64,000 nucleotides of DNA from an unidentified bacterial endosymbiont (lineage in GTDB: Bacteria > Pseudomonadota > Gammaproteobacteria > Enterobacterales > Enterobacteriaceae), in NCBI RefSeq assembly GCF_918797525.1, contig NZ_OU963893.1:3782001-3846000 (forward strand). The letters are read 5' to 3'. A program made the translations under genes and the position numbers. Below are positions 53,965 to 62,819 of this stretch, in pieces. Below the pieces are notes generated by a model. It worked only from the letters and a program-made list of their open reading frames with translations, did no database searches and had not been told where the DNA came from. Every line of letters begins with the position of its first letter. Position 1 is the stretch's first letter.

Positions 53965-54717
53965 CTAACTGGTTTTATTACCTTTAATTAAGAACATACT
54001 TTTCATTTTTAACACTATGTTGCCATTTATGCTTAAGTGATAAGTCACAGAGCGGACAGTTACTGTAGATGAGATATCATGATCATGGATTTTAATAATC
54101 AGAAGATCTAATAAATTTATTTGCTCAACTATGTTTTTATCAGGAAACGTATGGTCCCATTCTGCCGATTGGGATACATGGATAACCATATTGTTGCCAA
54201 AGTACTTATCTGTATTCTCATAAACTATATTTTTATATGTCAAAAAGGTTCTGGACCCTAATGCCATACTAAAGCATAACGCGCAGTAAAAACTGAGTTT
54301 TGTTGTTGTTTTAGTGAATATTTTATGAAAATCATTTCTGAACTTTTTTATTGACCCATTATCAATGCTGACTTGATCACTATAAATTTGTTTTTCCCCT
54401 TTAAGCCATTTTTCTGTTCTGTACCATGTAGTTGTCATTACGTTACGATTTGCATTAGAATTAAGAGTTATTTTATTTTTTTCCAGTAGCGCGAGGCGAT
54501 AATCATCATCGGTAAAAATCGGCTTGCGGAAAAAACTCTCAATTTTGAATGCACTGTTTTTAGTTGAAGGCCTGAGTTCAATCCAGTTAAGCATATGAAC
54601 AAAAACTAACATACCCTGCACGATGCATTTTTCAGGAGGCGAAGAGGAATGTAACTTATTATTATCCCCCGAAAAATAAGACCAGTGAGCAACATCCTGA
54701 CGCGAAAACAAAATCAT
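53965..54717 (-). CDS. MaoC-like (hotdog fold) dehydratase, probably for acyl-ACP
   Basis: 250 residues. The first 50 hold FSRQDVAHWSYFSGDNNKLH and CIVQGMLV, a clear MaoC/FAS hydratase signature (Asp, SGDxNxLH, GML). Of the usual catalytic pair Asp/His, D27 and H32 are present in the first half; the second half (from about 125) looks like a degenerate second hotdog. Such enzymes dehydrate 3-hydroxyacyl thioesters. The ATG overlaps the stop of the ketoacyl synthase by one base (ATGA), so translation is coupled. No ketoreductase is encoded nearby, so a complete chain-extension cycle would have to borrow one. Confidence 0.75.
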   Translation of the reverse strand: MILFSRQDVAHWSYFSGDNNKLHSSSPPEKCIVQGMLVFVHMLNWIELRPSTKNSAFKIESFFRKPIFTDDDYRLALLEKNKITLNSNANRNVMTTTWYRTEKWLKGEKQIYSDQVSIDNGSIKKFRNDFHKIFTKTTTKLSFYCALCFSMALGSRTFLTYKNIVYENTDKYFGNNMVIHVSQSAEWDHTFPDKNIVEQINLLDLLIIKIHDHDISSTVTVRSVTYHLSINGNIVLKMKSMFLIKGNKTS

Positions 54718-55616
54718 CAGTCACTTCCTCGGGTGATAACAAGAGCCGCATTATGTCCGCCGAAACCGGAACTGACGTTAACTGTTGTATTGATATTATG
54801 GCCTGTAAGATGATTGTCCGGTAAATAATTTAAATCACATTCCGGATCAGGATTATTGAGATTAATAGTTGCTGGTAATATTTCATCATTAATCGCTTTT
54901 ACGCACACAATGGTTTCAAAACTTCCTGCTGCGCCAATAAGATGACCTGTATACGATTTTGTGCTGGATACCGGAATAAGGTAAGCGTTTTTGCCAAAAA
55001 CCTGCTTTAAAGCACGGGTTTCGTACAAATCATTCAGCTGCGTGGAGGTACCGTGAGCATTAATATAATCCACTTCTGCGGGAGTGATGCCTGCCTGACT
55101 CAGTGCCTGGCTGATGGTTCTTGCGCGACATGAAACATCTTCTGCAGGACGGGTCATATTCTCGCCATCAGATAAACTTGCATATCCTCTAATCTCCGCA
55201 AGGATTTTTGCGCCCCGTGCGACGGCTGACTCATATTCTTCCAGACATACGACAGCAGCACCTTCGGCCAGAACAAAACCAGAGCGATCTCTGCTGAAGG
55301 GGCAACAAGCACGGTCAGGATTATCCTTTTCTTTTGACAATGCTTTCATTATGTCGATGCCCCAAATGCTCAACTCGCTTTTCAATGACTCTGAGCCACC
55401 CGCAACCACGCATTTCGCTCGACCGGAACGAATTAGTTCATAGGCTTCACCGATTGCCATGTTGCCGGTGGCACATGCAGCAGAGATTGTGTTTTGAAAA
55501 CCGCGTAAGCCGTACATCATTGCACATGCCGCAGTCATAGAGCCTGGCATGCTGATGAGATTAATTATGGGATTGGTTAAACCTGAATTGTGGTACTGAA
55601 GACTAGGCTGTGTCCC

Positions 55617-56132
55617 TTAATTATATAGTCGTTGATAAAAGAGCCGGATGCAGCCCAGCTTCACCATCGCCAGATAATTTCTCGCCGTTTTGTCGTAACG
55701 CGTCGCTATGCGACGGTATTCTTTCAGGCGACCAAAACATCGCTCAACAACGTTGCGATTGCGGTACGCATTACGATCGAGCTGTGAACGCCCATCCAAT
55801 GCCATTTTCTCATTTGATTTTCGGGGAATGACTGCTTTTATACCTTTGCTTTTCAGTTCGTTGCGTAACGCATGCCCGGAGTACGCTTTGTCGGCCAGTA
55901 CCGCATGGCCACGGCGTTTCATGCTGCCGTTCTGGCGCTGAACACCAATACCGTCGAGAAGACGTTGCGCGAACTGGCTTTCGTGAGCCTGTCCGGGACT
56001 CAGCACTATGTTTAACGGAAGACCGTTTCCGTCTGTCGCCAGATGGATTTTGGTGCCAAAACCACCGCGAGAGCGACCCAGCCCATTATCTCCGGCGATA
56101 TCGGGATGTTTTTTTGAGCCCCGGCAGCACAT
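55617..56132 (-). CDS. IS5-family transposase, downstream frame (copy 2)
   Basis: 171 residues identical to copy 1; would be joined to the upstream frame by ribosomal shifting. Confidence 0.9.
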   Translation of the reverse strand: MCCRGSKKHPDIAGDNGLGRSRGGFGTKIHLATDGNGLPLNIVLSPGQAHESQFAQRLLDGIGVQRQNGSMKRRGHAVLADKAYSGHALRNELKSKGIKAVIPRKSNEKMALDGRSQLDRNAYRNRNVVERCFGRLKEYRRIATRYDKTARNYLAMVKLGCIRLFYQRLYN

Positions 56133-56461
56133 TTCAACGCCCGGATATTGCTGCCATCCAGCGCCGTAGCAGACCAGTCAACAAGATTGCTGGCATCAAG
56201 TAGCGAAAGCAACCTGTTGAAAATAATGTTAATAACACCTGATTTTGACCACCGGTTAAAGCGGTTATAAACCGTTTTCCATGGTCCATATCGTTCAGGT
56301 AAATCACGCCACGGAGCCCCGGAACACAACACCCAGAACATACCGTTGATAATTTTACGATGCTCAGCCCATGGGCGTCCGGCCCGTGGAGATACGGGTT
56401 CAGCAGGCAATAAAGGCTGGATGATAATCCATGCTTCATCAGGAAGGTCGTAGCGAGCCAT
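56012..56461 (-). CDS. IS5-family transposase, upstream frame (copy 2)
   Basis: 149 residues identical to copy 1; first catalytic Asp in WSATALDGSNIRALK. Confidence 0.9.
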   Translation of the reverse strand: MARYDLPDEAWIIIQPLLPAEPVSPRAGRPWAEHRKIINGMFWVLCSGAPWRDLPERYGPWKTVYNRFNRWSKSGVINIIFNRLLSLLDASNLVDWSATALDGSNIRALKCAAGAQKNIPISPEIMGWVALAVVLAPKSIWRQTETVFR

Positions 56462-56966
56462 AGTTCAATATGTTGTGGAAACAGACAGTTACTATAGCTC
56501 AAACGATTAAGGGACACAGCCTAAATTGACGGATGCTATCAAATTCCCCCCAGCCGCTGCCAAGGATAACGCCACAATCAAATGCATCGTAATAATCAAC
56601 CGGGCAGTTTTCCTTACCAAAAGCCTGGACTATAGCCTGCCTACAGCTTTCAAGAGCTAATTTTCCATGTTCTGGCAGAACATGTATTAGTGAACGGGGT
56701 AATAATGCATAGCGATTATCTTTTTCCTCAAGAAAGGAAAAGTATCGCGCATTAATTTCTGAATTCAAATACACATAGCTAAAGTTATGTCGTTTTTCAA
56801 TAATCCTTTTCCAAGCGTGATCCACGCTTCTTGCGCCGGCAATAACGGTCCCCATTCCCGTGATCGCTACTCTTGCCCCAGACATAGCTACCTCCATTTA
56901 AGTGAAACGTATGATTAACGTTATTTAATACCCTGGCGTTGACAAAAATCATAGTAACCAAAGCAA

Positions 56967-57263
56967 TCATTTTTTAGTGAATGTCCCATCGACTAATGAC
57001 TTAATTCTTATAAATACTGTGATGATTAATGCACTACAAACAAATGCCCCTAACGCTCGTTCTTCTGTATTAATGGCAGGCACCAGGCTGTTGATAATGT
57101 CTAATGATACATCAGCTCCAATAAATCCCATTGAGAATGAAATGAAGAAAGCTACACGTTTCTGTTTTTTGTTAAAACATCGCGCATTGATTATGAAGCA
57201 CAACGCTCCAGAAAAAGATGCAGTTATAACAGAAAAATCAAATTCACATATTGCAGTTATCAT
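56967..57263 (-). CDS. Holin-like membrane protein (copy 1)
   Basis: 98 residues with three hydrophobic stretches (about 8-28, 36-54, 71-87) and a charged C-terminus (RIKSLVDGTFTKK), the general plan of class I holins. The stretch SLVPAINTEERALGAFVCSA resembles holins of lambdoid and P2-like phages. AGGAGA precedes the ATG. It is the first gene of the leftward operon (82 bp before the ketoacyl synthase) and lies back to back with an endolysin at 57858, separated by 594 bp. Together these could release cytosolic proteins by making holes in the inner membrane. A second, extended copy lies at 62899. Confidence 0.7.
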   Translation of the reverse strand: MITAICEFDFSVITASFSGALCFIINARCFNKKQKRVAFFISFSMGFIGADVSLDIINSLVPAINTEERALGAFVCSALIITVFIRIKSLVDGTFTKK

Positions 57264-57558
57264 AAGCTTTCTCCTGCATATCTATCAAAAATCATCGCAA
57301 AAATGTCGTCATATCATCTTAAAGCCCTATTTAATAAATTTCTTCTGGAGGAGAACCTATACATAATTCTTATAAAAAGATAACTGTTATTACCGATCGT
57401 AAGTAGCTACATTGATAGGTGGTAACTATTAAATTATTTATAACGATCGATGTAAGTGATTCAAACCAAAAAAAATAAATATGTAAGCGACTGATAATTA
57501 ACTAAAATAATATATATATGATATATTATAACAACAACAAAGAGGTTAAGGTTTGTTT

Positions 57559-57600
57559 ATGGAAAGAAAGAATAGAATCATGTATGCATTATTTTTTTAA
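57559..57600 (+). CDS. Possible 13-residue leader peptide (copy 1)
   Basis: MERKNRIMYALFF then TAA. AGAGG lies 14 bases upstream, which is far for a ribosome site. The second copy at 63569-63610 codes for the same peptide with one silent change (TTA to TTG). It might act as a leader for the endolysin transcript; coding is not proven. Confidence 0.3.
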   Translation: MERKNRIMYALFF

Positions 57601-57674
57601 CGAATTAATTTAATTAATTTATACCTCAAAATAAATATATACGCGCTTCTTGACCTTATCCCAGGCATGATACG

Positions 57675-57706
57675 TCTCATTTTTATAAATCTTATAACAA
57701 ATGAGA
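57675..57706. promoter_or_regulatory. 32-bp interrupted palindrome in the control region
   Basis: TCTCATTT and AAATGAGA form the outer arms and TATAA and TTATA the inner arms around ATC. It is the same in the second copy at 63685-63716. It could be an operator or a hairpin in the leader RNA of the endolysin gene. Confidence 0.5.
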
Positions 57707-57857
57707 GTTTGCAGATTTGTTGTTTGCTTGTTATTTTTTAACAAACGTATATTTTAATTAAACAAGCCTTCATTAGTTCTTTTTTTTAACTCTGGTGCTA
57801 TGTGCAATGTAAAATACACCCTATGATTGATTTCCAGACATAGCCAAGGTACTGTCC

Positions 57858-58403
57858 ATGCCGTTTATATCGAATACCGGGAAGTTAGATACTCATCTTT
57901 GTGCATTTTTAGATATGATTGCCTGGTCAGAAGGGACATCAAAGAACGTTCATCCGTTGACCAAAATGGATGGCTATGATGTTATTGTTACCGGAGTCAG
58001 TGGCCCAGAGATTTTTACTAATTTTAGCTCTCATCCCTTTGCGGGGAGAAGACCCCCAAAACATGTTACAGGCTCGCTTTTCTCAAGTGCATCCGGACGC
58101 TACCAATTCCTTGAAGTACACTGGAATTATTATAAGGAAAAACTCAAGCTAAATGACTTTGGCCCCCGGTCACAGGATCTATGGGCCTTACAGTTAATCA
58201 GGGAGCGTCGTGCGCTTACTGACATAAAAGAATTAAGAATACAGGAAGCAATTAGCCGGTGTTCAAACATCTGGGCATCATTTCCCGGAGTGGGCTACGG
58301 ACAACCAGAACATAGTATGGGTCAGCTAATTGCTGTTTTTGAATCAGCCTTAAATACATTAAAATCCTCAGCCCATCACACGAAATCTGATAATTTTAAT
58401 TAA
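57858..58403 (+). CDS. Lambda R-type endolysin (lytic transglycosylase, GH104)
   Basis: 181 residues. FLDMIAWSEGT has the catalytic Glu of the lambda R family, and GYDVIVTGVSGPEIFTNFSSHPFA, SSASGRYQFLEVHW and DFGPRSQDLWALQLIRERRA are its conserved blocks. No signal peptide, so it needs the holin to reach the cell wall, where it cleaves glycan strands. AAGG precedes the ATG by 9 bases. It is transcribed away from the holin operon. Lambda R has 158 residues; the extra C-terminal 20 (SSAHHTKSDNFN) look unstructured. A pseudogene copy starts at 63870, and an inverted fragment lies at 59759. Confidence 0.93.
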   Translation: MPFISNTGKLDTHLCAFLDMIAWSEGTSKNVHPLTKMDGYDVIVTGVSGPEIFTNFSSHPFAGRRPPKHVTGSLFSSASGRYQFLEVHWNYYKEKLKLNDFGPRSQDLWALQLIRERRALTDIKELRIQEAISRCSNIWASFPGVGYGQPEHSMGQLIAVFESALNTLKSSAHHTKSDNFN

Positions 58404-58451
58404 AGTCTAATCAAATTTTTAAAATACCTTTGGATAGATTGAAAATACAGA

Positions 58452-59758
58452 ACAGTAATGCCCCTTAGAGGACAAGCGTCACCGCTTCGTGGCTCCGATG
58501 GTTTGCATGGCCTGAGACCCGTTTTATACTCTACGGCATGTATATACCGCGCCCCGCAAAATTGCTCTTCACCGTCGATGACGGCTGGAACAGGTACCTT
58601 TATTCGTATGGCGACAGCGTTAGTCCCTAGTCCCGCCTCTGCGTTGAGCGCATGCTCACCTGCGGTACCGCCAGCATAGGCGTCCGCCGCTACTGCTGCA
58701 CCCACTCCCGTTTTTTCTGCCAGAGCTGTAAGTCAAAGGCCTGCACCTCCTGCGACTTCAAAGCCACGGAGCGGTGGGTATCGCAGCAGAGCCATATCCT
58801 CACCGACTGCGACTGGCAGCACATCATCTTTACCATGCCCCATCTGCTGTGGCCTTTTTTTAACATCACTGGCCTCTGCTCAACCAGCATCCGCACATTC
58901 ATCTCTCCGTCACCTACGGCGGGATCGATATTAAGTATGGCGTCAGCCGCGATCTCTTCTTTAAGAAGCTCGCCGTGGAGGGAATCTGGCGCGGGCCTGC
59001 TGCGGCACAGTTATGACCTGATTAGTACCGGCATCCTGCCGGTACTGAGGCATATCCGCGACAGAAAACAGTGACAGCGTTACCTGCATTCGTAGTACGG
59101 TCGCCGCTGGAAGGTCCACTTTGCGAAGAAGGCCCGGGGTGTCTGGCGAAGCGTAAAATGCCTCGGCCGGTATCTGAAGCGACCGCCGGTGTCAGCTGCG
59201 AAGTTCAGGCACTACAGCGGTGGTACCGTGGTGCATCACTATTACGACCGCCCTACGCAGCAGTACCAGCAGCAGACGCTGTCGCAGGAAGAGATGATCG
59301 GGCGCTATATCAGCCATATCCCGGCGAAGCACTTTTAAATGGTGCGCTACCACGGTTTTTGTCCAGCCGGAAACGGGGCGAGCTGCTACCGAAGGTGTAT
59401 GAAGCCCTGCAGATGGAAGCACGGAAAAAACCGGAGCAACCGGACTTCGCCGCGCTGATGAAGGAATTTCTGCGCACGGATCCGTACAAATGCATCCTGT
59501 GCGGCAACCGGCTGCGTTTCAGTGGCGTAGAGGCTGGCAGACACATCCCAGAATTAATGGTAGAAAGACTGCACGGGATCGAAAGAAAACGATGGCTTCT
59601 AACATAGACCGCAGGATAAGTGCGCCTGAAAAATGGGTTTCAGGTTAAAACTGCATTTTACCATCATAAGAGCCACCATTACCCGCCATCATTACGCTTC
59701 CTGCAGCAATATTCATAGTCAGAAAATTTTTAAAACGATGATTCAGTCTCCTAACAAT
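58452..59758 (+). pseudogene. Decayed IS91-family element
   Basis: Begins near GAACAGTAATGCCCCTT and ends CTCCTAACAAT next to CAAG (59759-59762), the IS91 target. The transposase starts at 58539 (MYIPRPAKLLFTVDDGWNRY) but has an amber codon at 58629 (VSP-stop), frameshifts, an internal deletion (WPFFNITGLCSTSIRTFISP) and further stops; the tail PDFAALMKEFLRTDPYKCIL is readable. Related to the element at 40408 but without its accessory gene. Confidence 0.9.
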
Positions 59759-59873
59759 CAAGCCATTGGTAGCGCCCGGATGCACTTGAGAGAAGCGAGC
59801 CTGTAACATGTTTTGGGGGTCTTCTCCCCGCAAAGGGATGAGAATTAAAATTAGTAAAAATCTCTGGGCCACT
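59759..59873 (-). pseudogene. Inverted endolysin fragment
   Basis: On the minus strand about 115 bp match 58001-58115 of the endolysin gene (…FTNFNSHPFAGRRPPKHVTG…). The fragment is bounded by the IS91 end at CAAG and by an IS3-family end. The IS91-family element therefore inserted into a third endolysin copy, since reshuffled. Confidence 0.85.
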
Positions 59874-59879
59874 TGATCT

Positions 59880-60444
59880 TATCCAGCAATAGTGGACACG
59901 CGACTAAGTGAGTAAACTCTCAACCAGAGGTGACTCACATGGCAAAACCAGCATCAACCATCAAAAAGATCCGCAAGCAACACTCGCCTTAATTCCGTCA
60001 GGAAGTCCTTAAACTGGCTGAGCGCACGGTATCGCCGCGGCAGCCCGCGAGAATCGCAGCTTTATAACTGGCGCAGTAAACAGCAGCAACAGCTCTTATC
60101 CTCTGACCGAGAAAATTAACTCGCCGCTGAAAATGCCCGTCTCAAGCGCCAGTTGGCGGAACAAGCTGAGGAGCTGGCTATCCTCCAAAAGGCCGCGACA
60201 TACTTTGCGAAGCGCCTGAAATGAAGTATGTCTTTATTGAAAAACATCAGGCTGAGTTCAGCATCAAAGCCATGTGTCGGGTCCTCCGGGTGGCCCGCAG
60301 CGGCTGGTATGCGTGGGATCAGCGGCGTGCGGGGAAAAGCTCACGCCAGCAGTTCCGCCTGAGTTGCGACAGCACCGTGCACGAGGCTTTTCACCGGGCA
60401 AAACAGCGCTACGGGAAACCGTACCCTGAGTTGCTCAACGAATG
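59880..60444 (+). pseudogene. IS3-family element, decayed 5' part
   Basis: OrfA: MAKPASTIKKIRKQHSP at 59939 then stop, and further stops; its C-terminal [20 protein letters not shown] is recognisable. OrfB begins at 60221 ([20 protein letters not shown]) and continues to [16 protein letters not shown], where homology ends. The integrase catalytic core is absent. Resembles the IS51 group. Confidence 0.85.
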
Positions 60445-60783
60445 AGAACTGTTCAGGGAGTCTGACATCAAGATCGCGGTAGCCTTTTCTAATATATCTC
60501 TTTCTATTTCAATGTGTTGAAGTCTTTTCTTCAGCTCACGCATTTCAATCTGCTCAGGTGTCATGGGTGATTCTCCCGCTCGTTCTTCTTTCAACTGACG
60601 GACCCACTTATCCATCGTGGATTTGCCGACATTCATTGCCGTGGCAGCGGCGGCAACAGATTGTTGCTGATCGAGTACAAGTTGGGCGGCTTCGAGGCGA
60701 AACTCTGGGCTAAAATTACGTCTGTTACGTCCGTCATAATGTCACCTGTTTTTACTATGAGGCGATGATATCACCTCTGTTCA
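60445..60783 (-). pseudogene. IS3-family OrfA of a second element
   Basis: On the minus strand [40 protein letters not shown] and a leucine zipper [20 protein letters not shown] give a complete OrfA up to LMSDSLN, after which it runs into the first IS3-family remnant. The annotated Met at 60636 is internal; the natural start near 60740 is lost in a frame change (ATGACGGACG then TAA). OrfB is missing. Confidence 0.8.
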
Positions 60784-60871
60784 GGTGGCCAAATTTAGTG
60801 TGCCACTACATTTTTTATTGAACTAATAACCTCGTGGCGTTAGTGTCAGGAGAGAGGATTTTATTTTCATT

Positions 60872-60899
60872 AAAGATGACCGGGATAACCGGCCATCTT
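60872..60899 (-). terminator. Terminator of the monooxygenase gene
   Basis: GATGGCCGG and CCGGTCATC form a stem with one mismatch and a 4-5 base loop, 31 bp after the stop; AAAATAA follows on the minus strand with TTTAATG, so the T-run is moderate. Confidence 0.65.
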
Positions 60900-60929
60900 G
60901 CTTTTATTATTATTGAGGCATTCGTATAA

Positions 60930-62051
60930 TTATATTGCGCGCCATAGTGTCTCGGAGTCGGCACCGCCAGGTGACCAGTCATAAACATAGGCGGTGTGAG
61001 TTTGCAGGCAAATCCAGTTCCGACCGCGATAGCTTATCCGGGTTCCTGCTGGATAGGTTGCATTAAGTTTCCACTCCGGGTAATCCCCCTCGCCCGGACC
61101 AGGGCCTGGGTCCGAACCTGCCAGGGTAGTGGCACTCAGGGTATTACTCGCCGCTGAACGCCGTCCGTGTATATCCTCCGCGATAACATGGTAATTATAG
61201 GTAGTACCGTACTGCAGCCCGGTATCTAGGAACGAAAGCAGTGAAGCTGGAACACGGGATATCTCGACGCTATTACGGTAGATCAGATAGGCAGCCAGCG
61301 TACTTGATGTTGTCGATGAAGGTCCCCACATCAGGCTTACGCTATTTTCAGTGACACCCATACTGTGCAAATTCGTTGGAGGAGTTAGGATGCTCTGATT
61401 ACCGTCGTCTTCATTTTCACCCACAAAGTTTAGATCAATAACCTGGTAGAAAGCATTGCCGGTGTCGGCCACTTCCCAGACGGCCAGAATGACATGGTAG
61501 CCGCTGCGTTCCGGTAAAATAACATCATGCACCGTGGGTTGTGGCGGAGTTAATGCTGTGCCATGACTCCAGAAAGGCTGTTCAGTTAATTCAACCTGAT
61601 AAAAAGGCTTGTCTTCAAACTGGGCGCGGCTAAGAGGCAGATTTGCATCCCAGTTCGGGCGCGTAATAAAATAGTTCCAGCGCCGAGTCAGATGCTTGGC
61701 AGAATAAAACCAAGAAATCGTTAAGACGTCTGATGATAGCACATCATGTTTTTGCCAGTGAGTACCCGGTGCGTCCAGAAATTCACCATTTCCCTGGTTA
61801 GCACTGCCAATTTTGCCATCAGGCGGCGGTAATGCGTTAGACTGATCCTGAGGTGCTATAGGATCACGAAGGCCCGAATGTAAGGCAGGGAAAAATTTAC
61901 CCGCCTCACGCTGGTTAAGCTGGCCTGTATCGAGCTGCCCGGCTTGCCAGGCAAAATATGCCCGAGATGCCGGTGAGAATACATGCCCATGGAATGGGGT
62001 AACATTTGATTGTTTATCCCTGGAGATAATAGTTGGTGAACGGAATGTCAT
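60930..62051 (-). CDS. Chitin-active lytic polysaccharide monooxygenase (AA10) with FnIII and CBM5/12
   Basis: Start at 62051 (MTFRSPTIISRDKQSNVTPF) after AAGGAA; a longer frame from 62078 lacks support. 373 residues. AA10 domain at 21-225: HGHVFSPASRAYFAWQAG holds the histidine that must become N-terminal to bind copper, the second brace histidine is in YSAKHLTRRWNYF, and HVILAVWEVADTGNAFYQVI is the family's C-terminal block. A fibronectin III module (about 235-325) and a chitin-binding CBM5/12 (YPEWKLNATYPAGTRISYRG onwards) follow. These enzymes cut crystalline chitin. The 20-residue leader has no hydrophobic core, so it is not a Sec signal. It lies downstream of the second holin copy. Confidence 0.93.
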   Translation of the reverse strand: MTFRSPTIISRDKQSNVTPFHGHVFSPASRAYFAWQAGQLDTGQLNQREAGKFFPALHSGLRDPIAPQDQSNALPPPDGKIGSANQGNGEFLDAPGTHWQKHDVLSSDVLTISWFYSAKHLTRRWNYFITRPNWDANLPLSRAQFEDKPFYQVELTEQPFWSHGTALTPPQPTVHDVILPERSGYHVILAVWEVADTGNAFYQVIDLNFVGENEDDGNQSILTPPTNLHSMGVTENSVSLMWGPSSTTSSTLAAYLIYRNSVEISRVPASLLSFLDTGLQYGTTYNYHVIAEDIHGRRSAASNTLSATTLAGSDPGPGPGEGDYPEWKLNATYPAGTRISYRGRNWICLQTHTAYVYDWSPGGADSETLWRAI

Positions 62052-62206
62052 AATATTATTCCTTATAGCATTGAACAATTAATGAATGTTTAATTTAAAA
62101 CCTTCGTGAGTAACGTATTTAATATGATTTTTTCTCCGTACCTCCATTAGCTTTGGCTCTATCGTATTAACGGCAGCGGATCAGCTGAAGTTGCACTGTC
62201 TATTTT
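62052..62206. other. Upstream region of the monooxygenase gene
   Basis: About 155 bp, A+T-rich, no gene. CTATAAGGAATAAT just before the start holds the ribosome site. No clear promoter boxes were found; the upstream edge is the IS6-family remnant. Confidence 0.35.
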
Positions 62207-62755
62207 TTAGGCAGTCAACAGATAAAACTTTCCTGCCGTGATAATCCCTCTCCTACTGAGTGATGAAGCTGACCTTTCCGTAGCATGTGGATAATTTCCA
62301 TACCACACGAGATAGTCTGTTGAACCCGTCATTACTTTTATCAGGCGTTCAGTGTCGCGGTGGTCCTGCTCCATGAAATTGATCAGATAGTTATTCTGCC
62401 TGAATTCAATACAGTTATCTTTCTTGCTGCCAGTATTTAGTTCTGCAAGGGCAGCAATGTTTGTAGAGATTTTAACGATGGCTACTACTATCACGGATAG
62501 CCTTGCGAAAGAAATGCAGGGCTGCAGCTGTATCTCGATTCGCGTGAGCAGGAAATAATGGTCTGCCCGTCGGAGTCAACGGCCCGGCACCGGTATTTCC
62601 ACTGGCCCTTAACTTTGATATACGTTGCGTCCAGTCCCCCGAGACGATGTTTATATCGGCGGAACACTCTATCCAGAAGCGTCACCATGCGGATACCCCA
62701 CCGGTGTAGGGTGGAATGATCAACGATGAAATTCCGCTCTGCCATCATCCCGTCA
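62207..62755 (-). pseudogene. IS6-family transposase remnant
   Basis: From the right: MMAERNFIVDHSTLHRWGIR, YKHRLGGLDATYIKVKGQWK (first Asp region, with the usual MDETYIKV altered) and YRCRAVDSDGQTI; then, after a frame change at about 62493, MIVVAIVKISTNIAALAELN (altered second Asp region) and LINFMEQDHRDTERLIKVMT (catalytic Glu block). The catalytic second Asp appears lost. Inactive. Confidence 0.88.
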
Positions 62756-62819
62756 GGGAATAGCTTTGTGCATTGATTCTTTGCTTTATATAAAAAGGAT
62801 GACGTTTTTAATTAATGTT
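62756..62819. other. Unassigned join
   Basis: 64 bp, A+T-rich, nothing recognised. Confidence 0.3.

Larger units (their letters stand above)
55606..56521 (-). mobile_element. IS5-family element (IS427 group), copy 2, 916 bp
   Basis: Same ends (GGCTGTGTCCCTTAAT) and both frames as copy 1: 55617-56132 and 56012-56461, encoding the same two proteins. TA lies on both sides (55604-55605, 56522-56523). Same orientation as copy 1, so the two could move the 10 kb between them as a unit. Confidence 0.95.
54717..56885 (-). pseudogene. Beta-ketoacyl-ACP synthase (KAS II/FabF type), interrupted by IS5
   Basis: Start at 56885 (MSGARVAITGMGTVIAGARS) after GGAGG. The 5' part runs to 56522, then 916 bp of IS5-family DNA, then 55605-54717. 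Removing the element and one TA restores SIRQFSLQYHNSGLTNPIIN in frame, for about 417 residues, the normal size. The condensing triad is present: Cys in ISAACATGNM, His in INAHGTSTQL and His in SYTGHLIGAAG. Before the insertion this enzyme would have elongated acyl chains on the operon's own ACP. It is the first enzyme after the holin, so the insertion may be polar on the downstream genes. Confidence 0.92.
57264..57857. promoter_or_regulatory. Divergent control region between holin and endolysin
   Basis: 594 bp, very A+T-rich. It holds direct repeats CGATCG near 57396 and 57444, a TATATA-rich dyad at 57510-57530, a 13-codon frame (57559-57600) and a 32-bp dyad (57675-57706). The same parts are kept in the second copy (63274-63869), so the region is likely to be functional rather than random. 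Confidence 0.6.
56966..58000. repeat. Direct repeat, copy 1 (partner 62984-64000)
   Basis: The holin gene, the divergent control region and the start of the endolysin gene recur about 6010 bp to the right at more than 95% identity by eye (single changes every 30-60 bases, offset changing from 6010 to 6012). The partner runs off the window. Confidence 0.93.

Noticed and set aside
56967..58403. Part of a resident prophage
   Set aside because: Apart from holin and endolysin no phage structural, replication or integrase gene is seen; the holin is instead in an operon with ketoacyl synthase.
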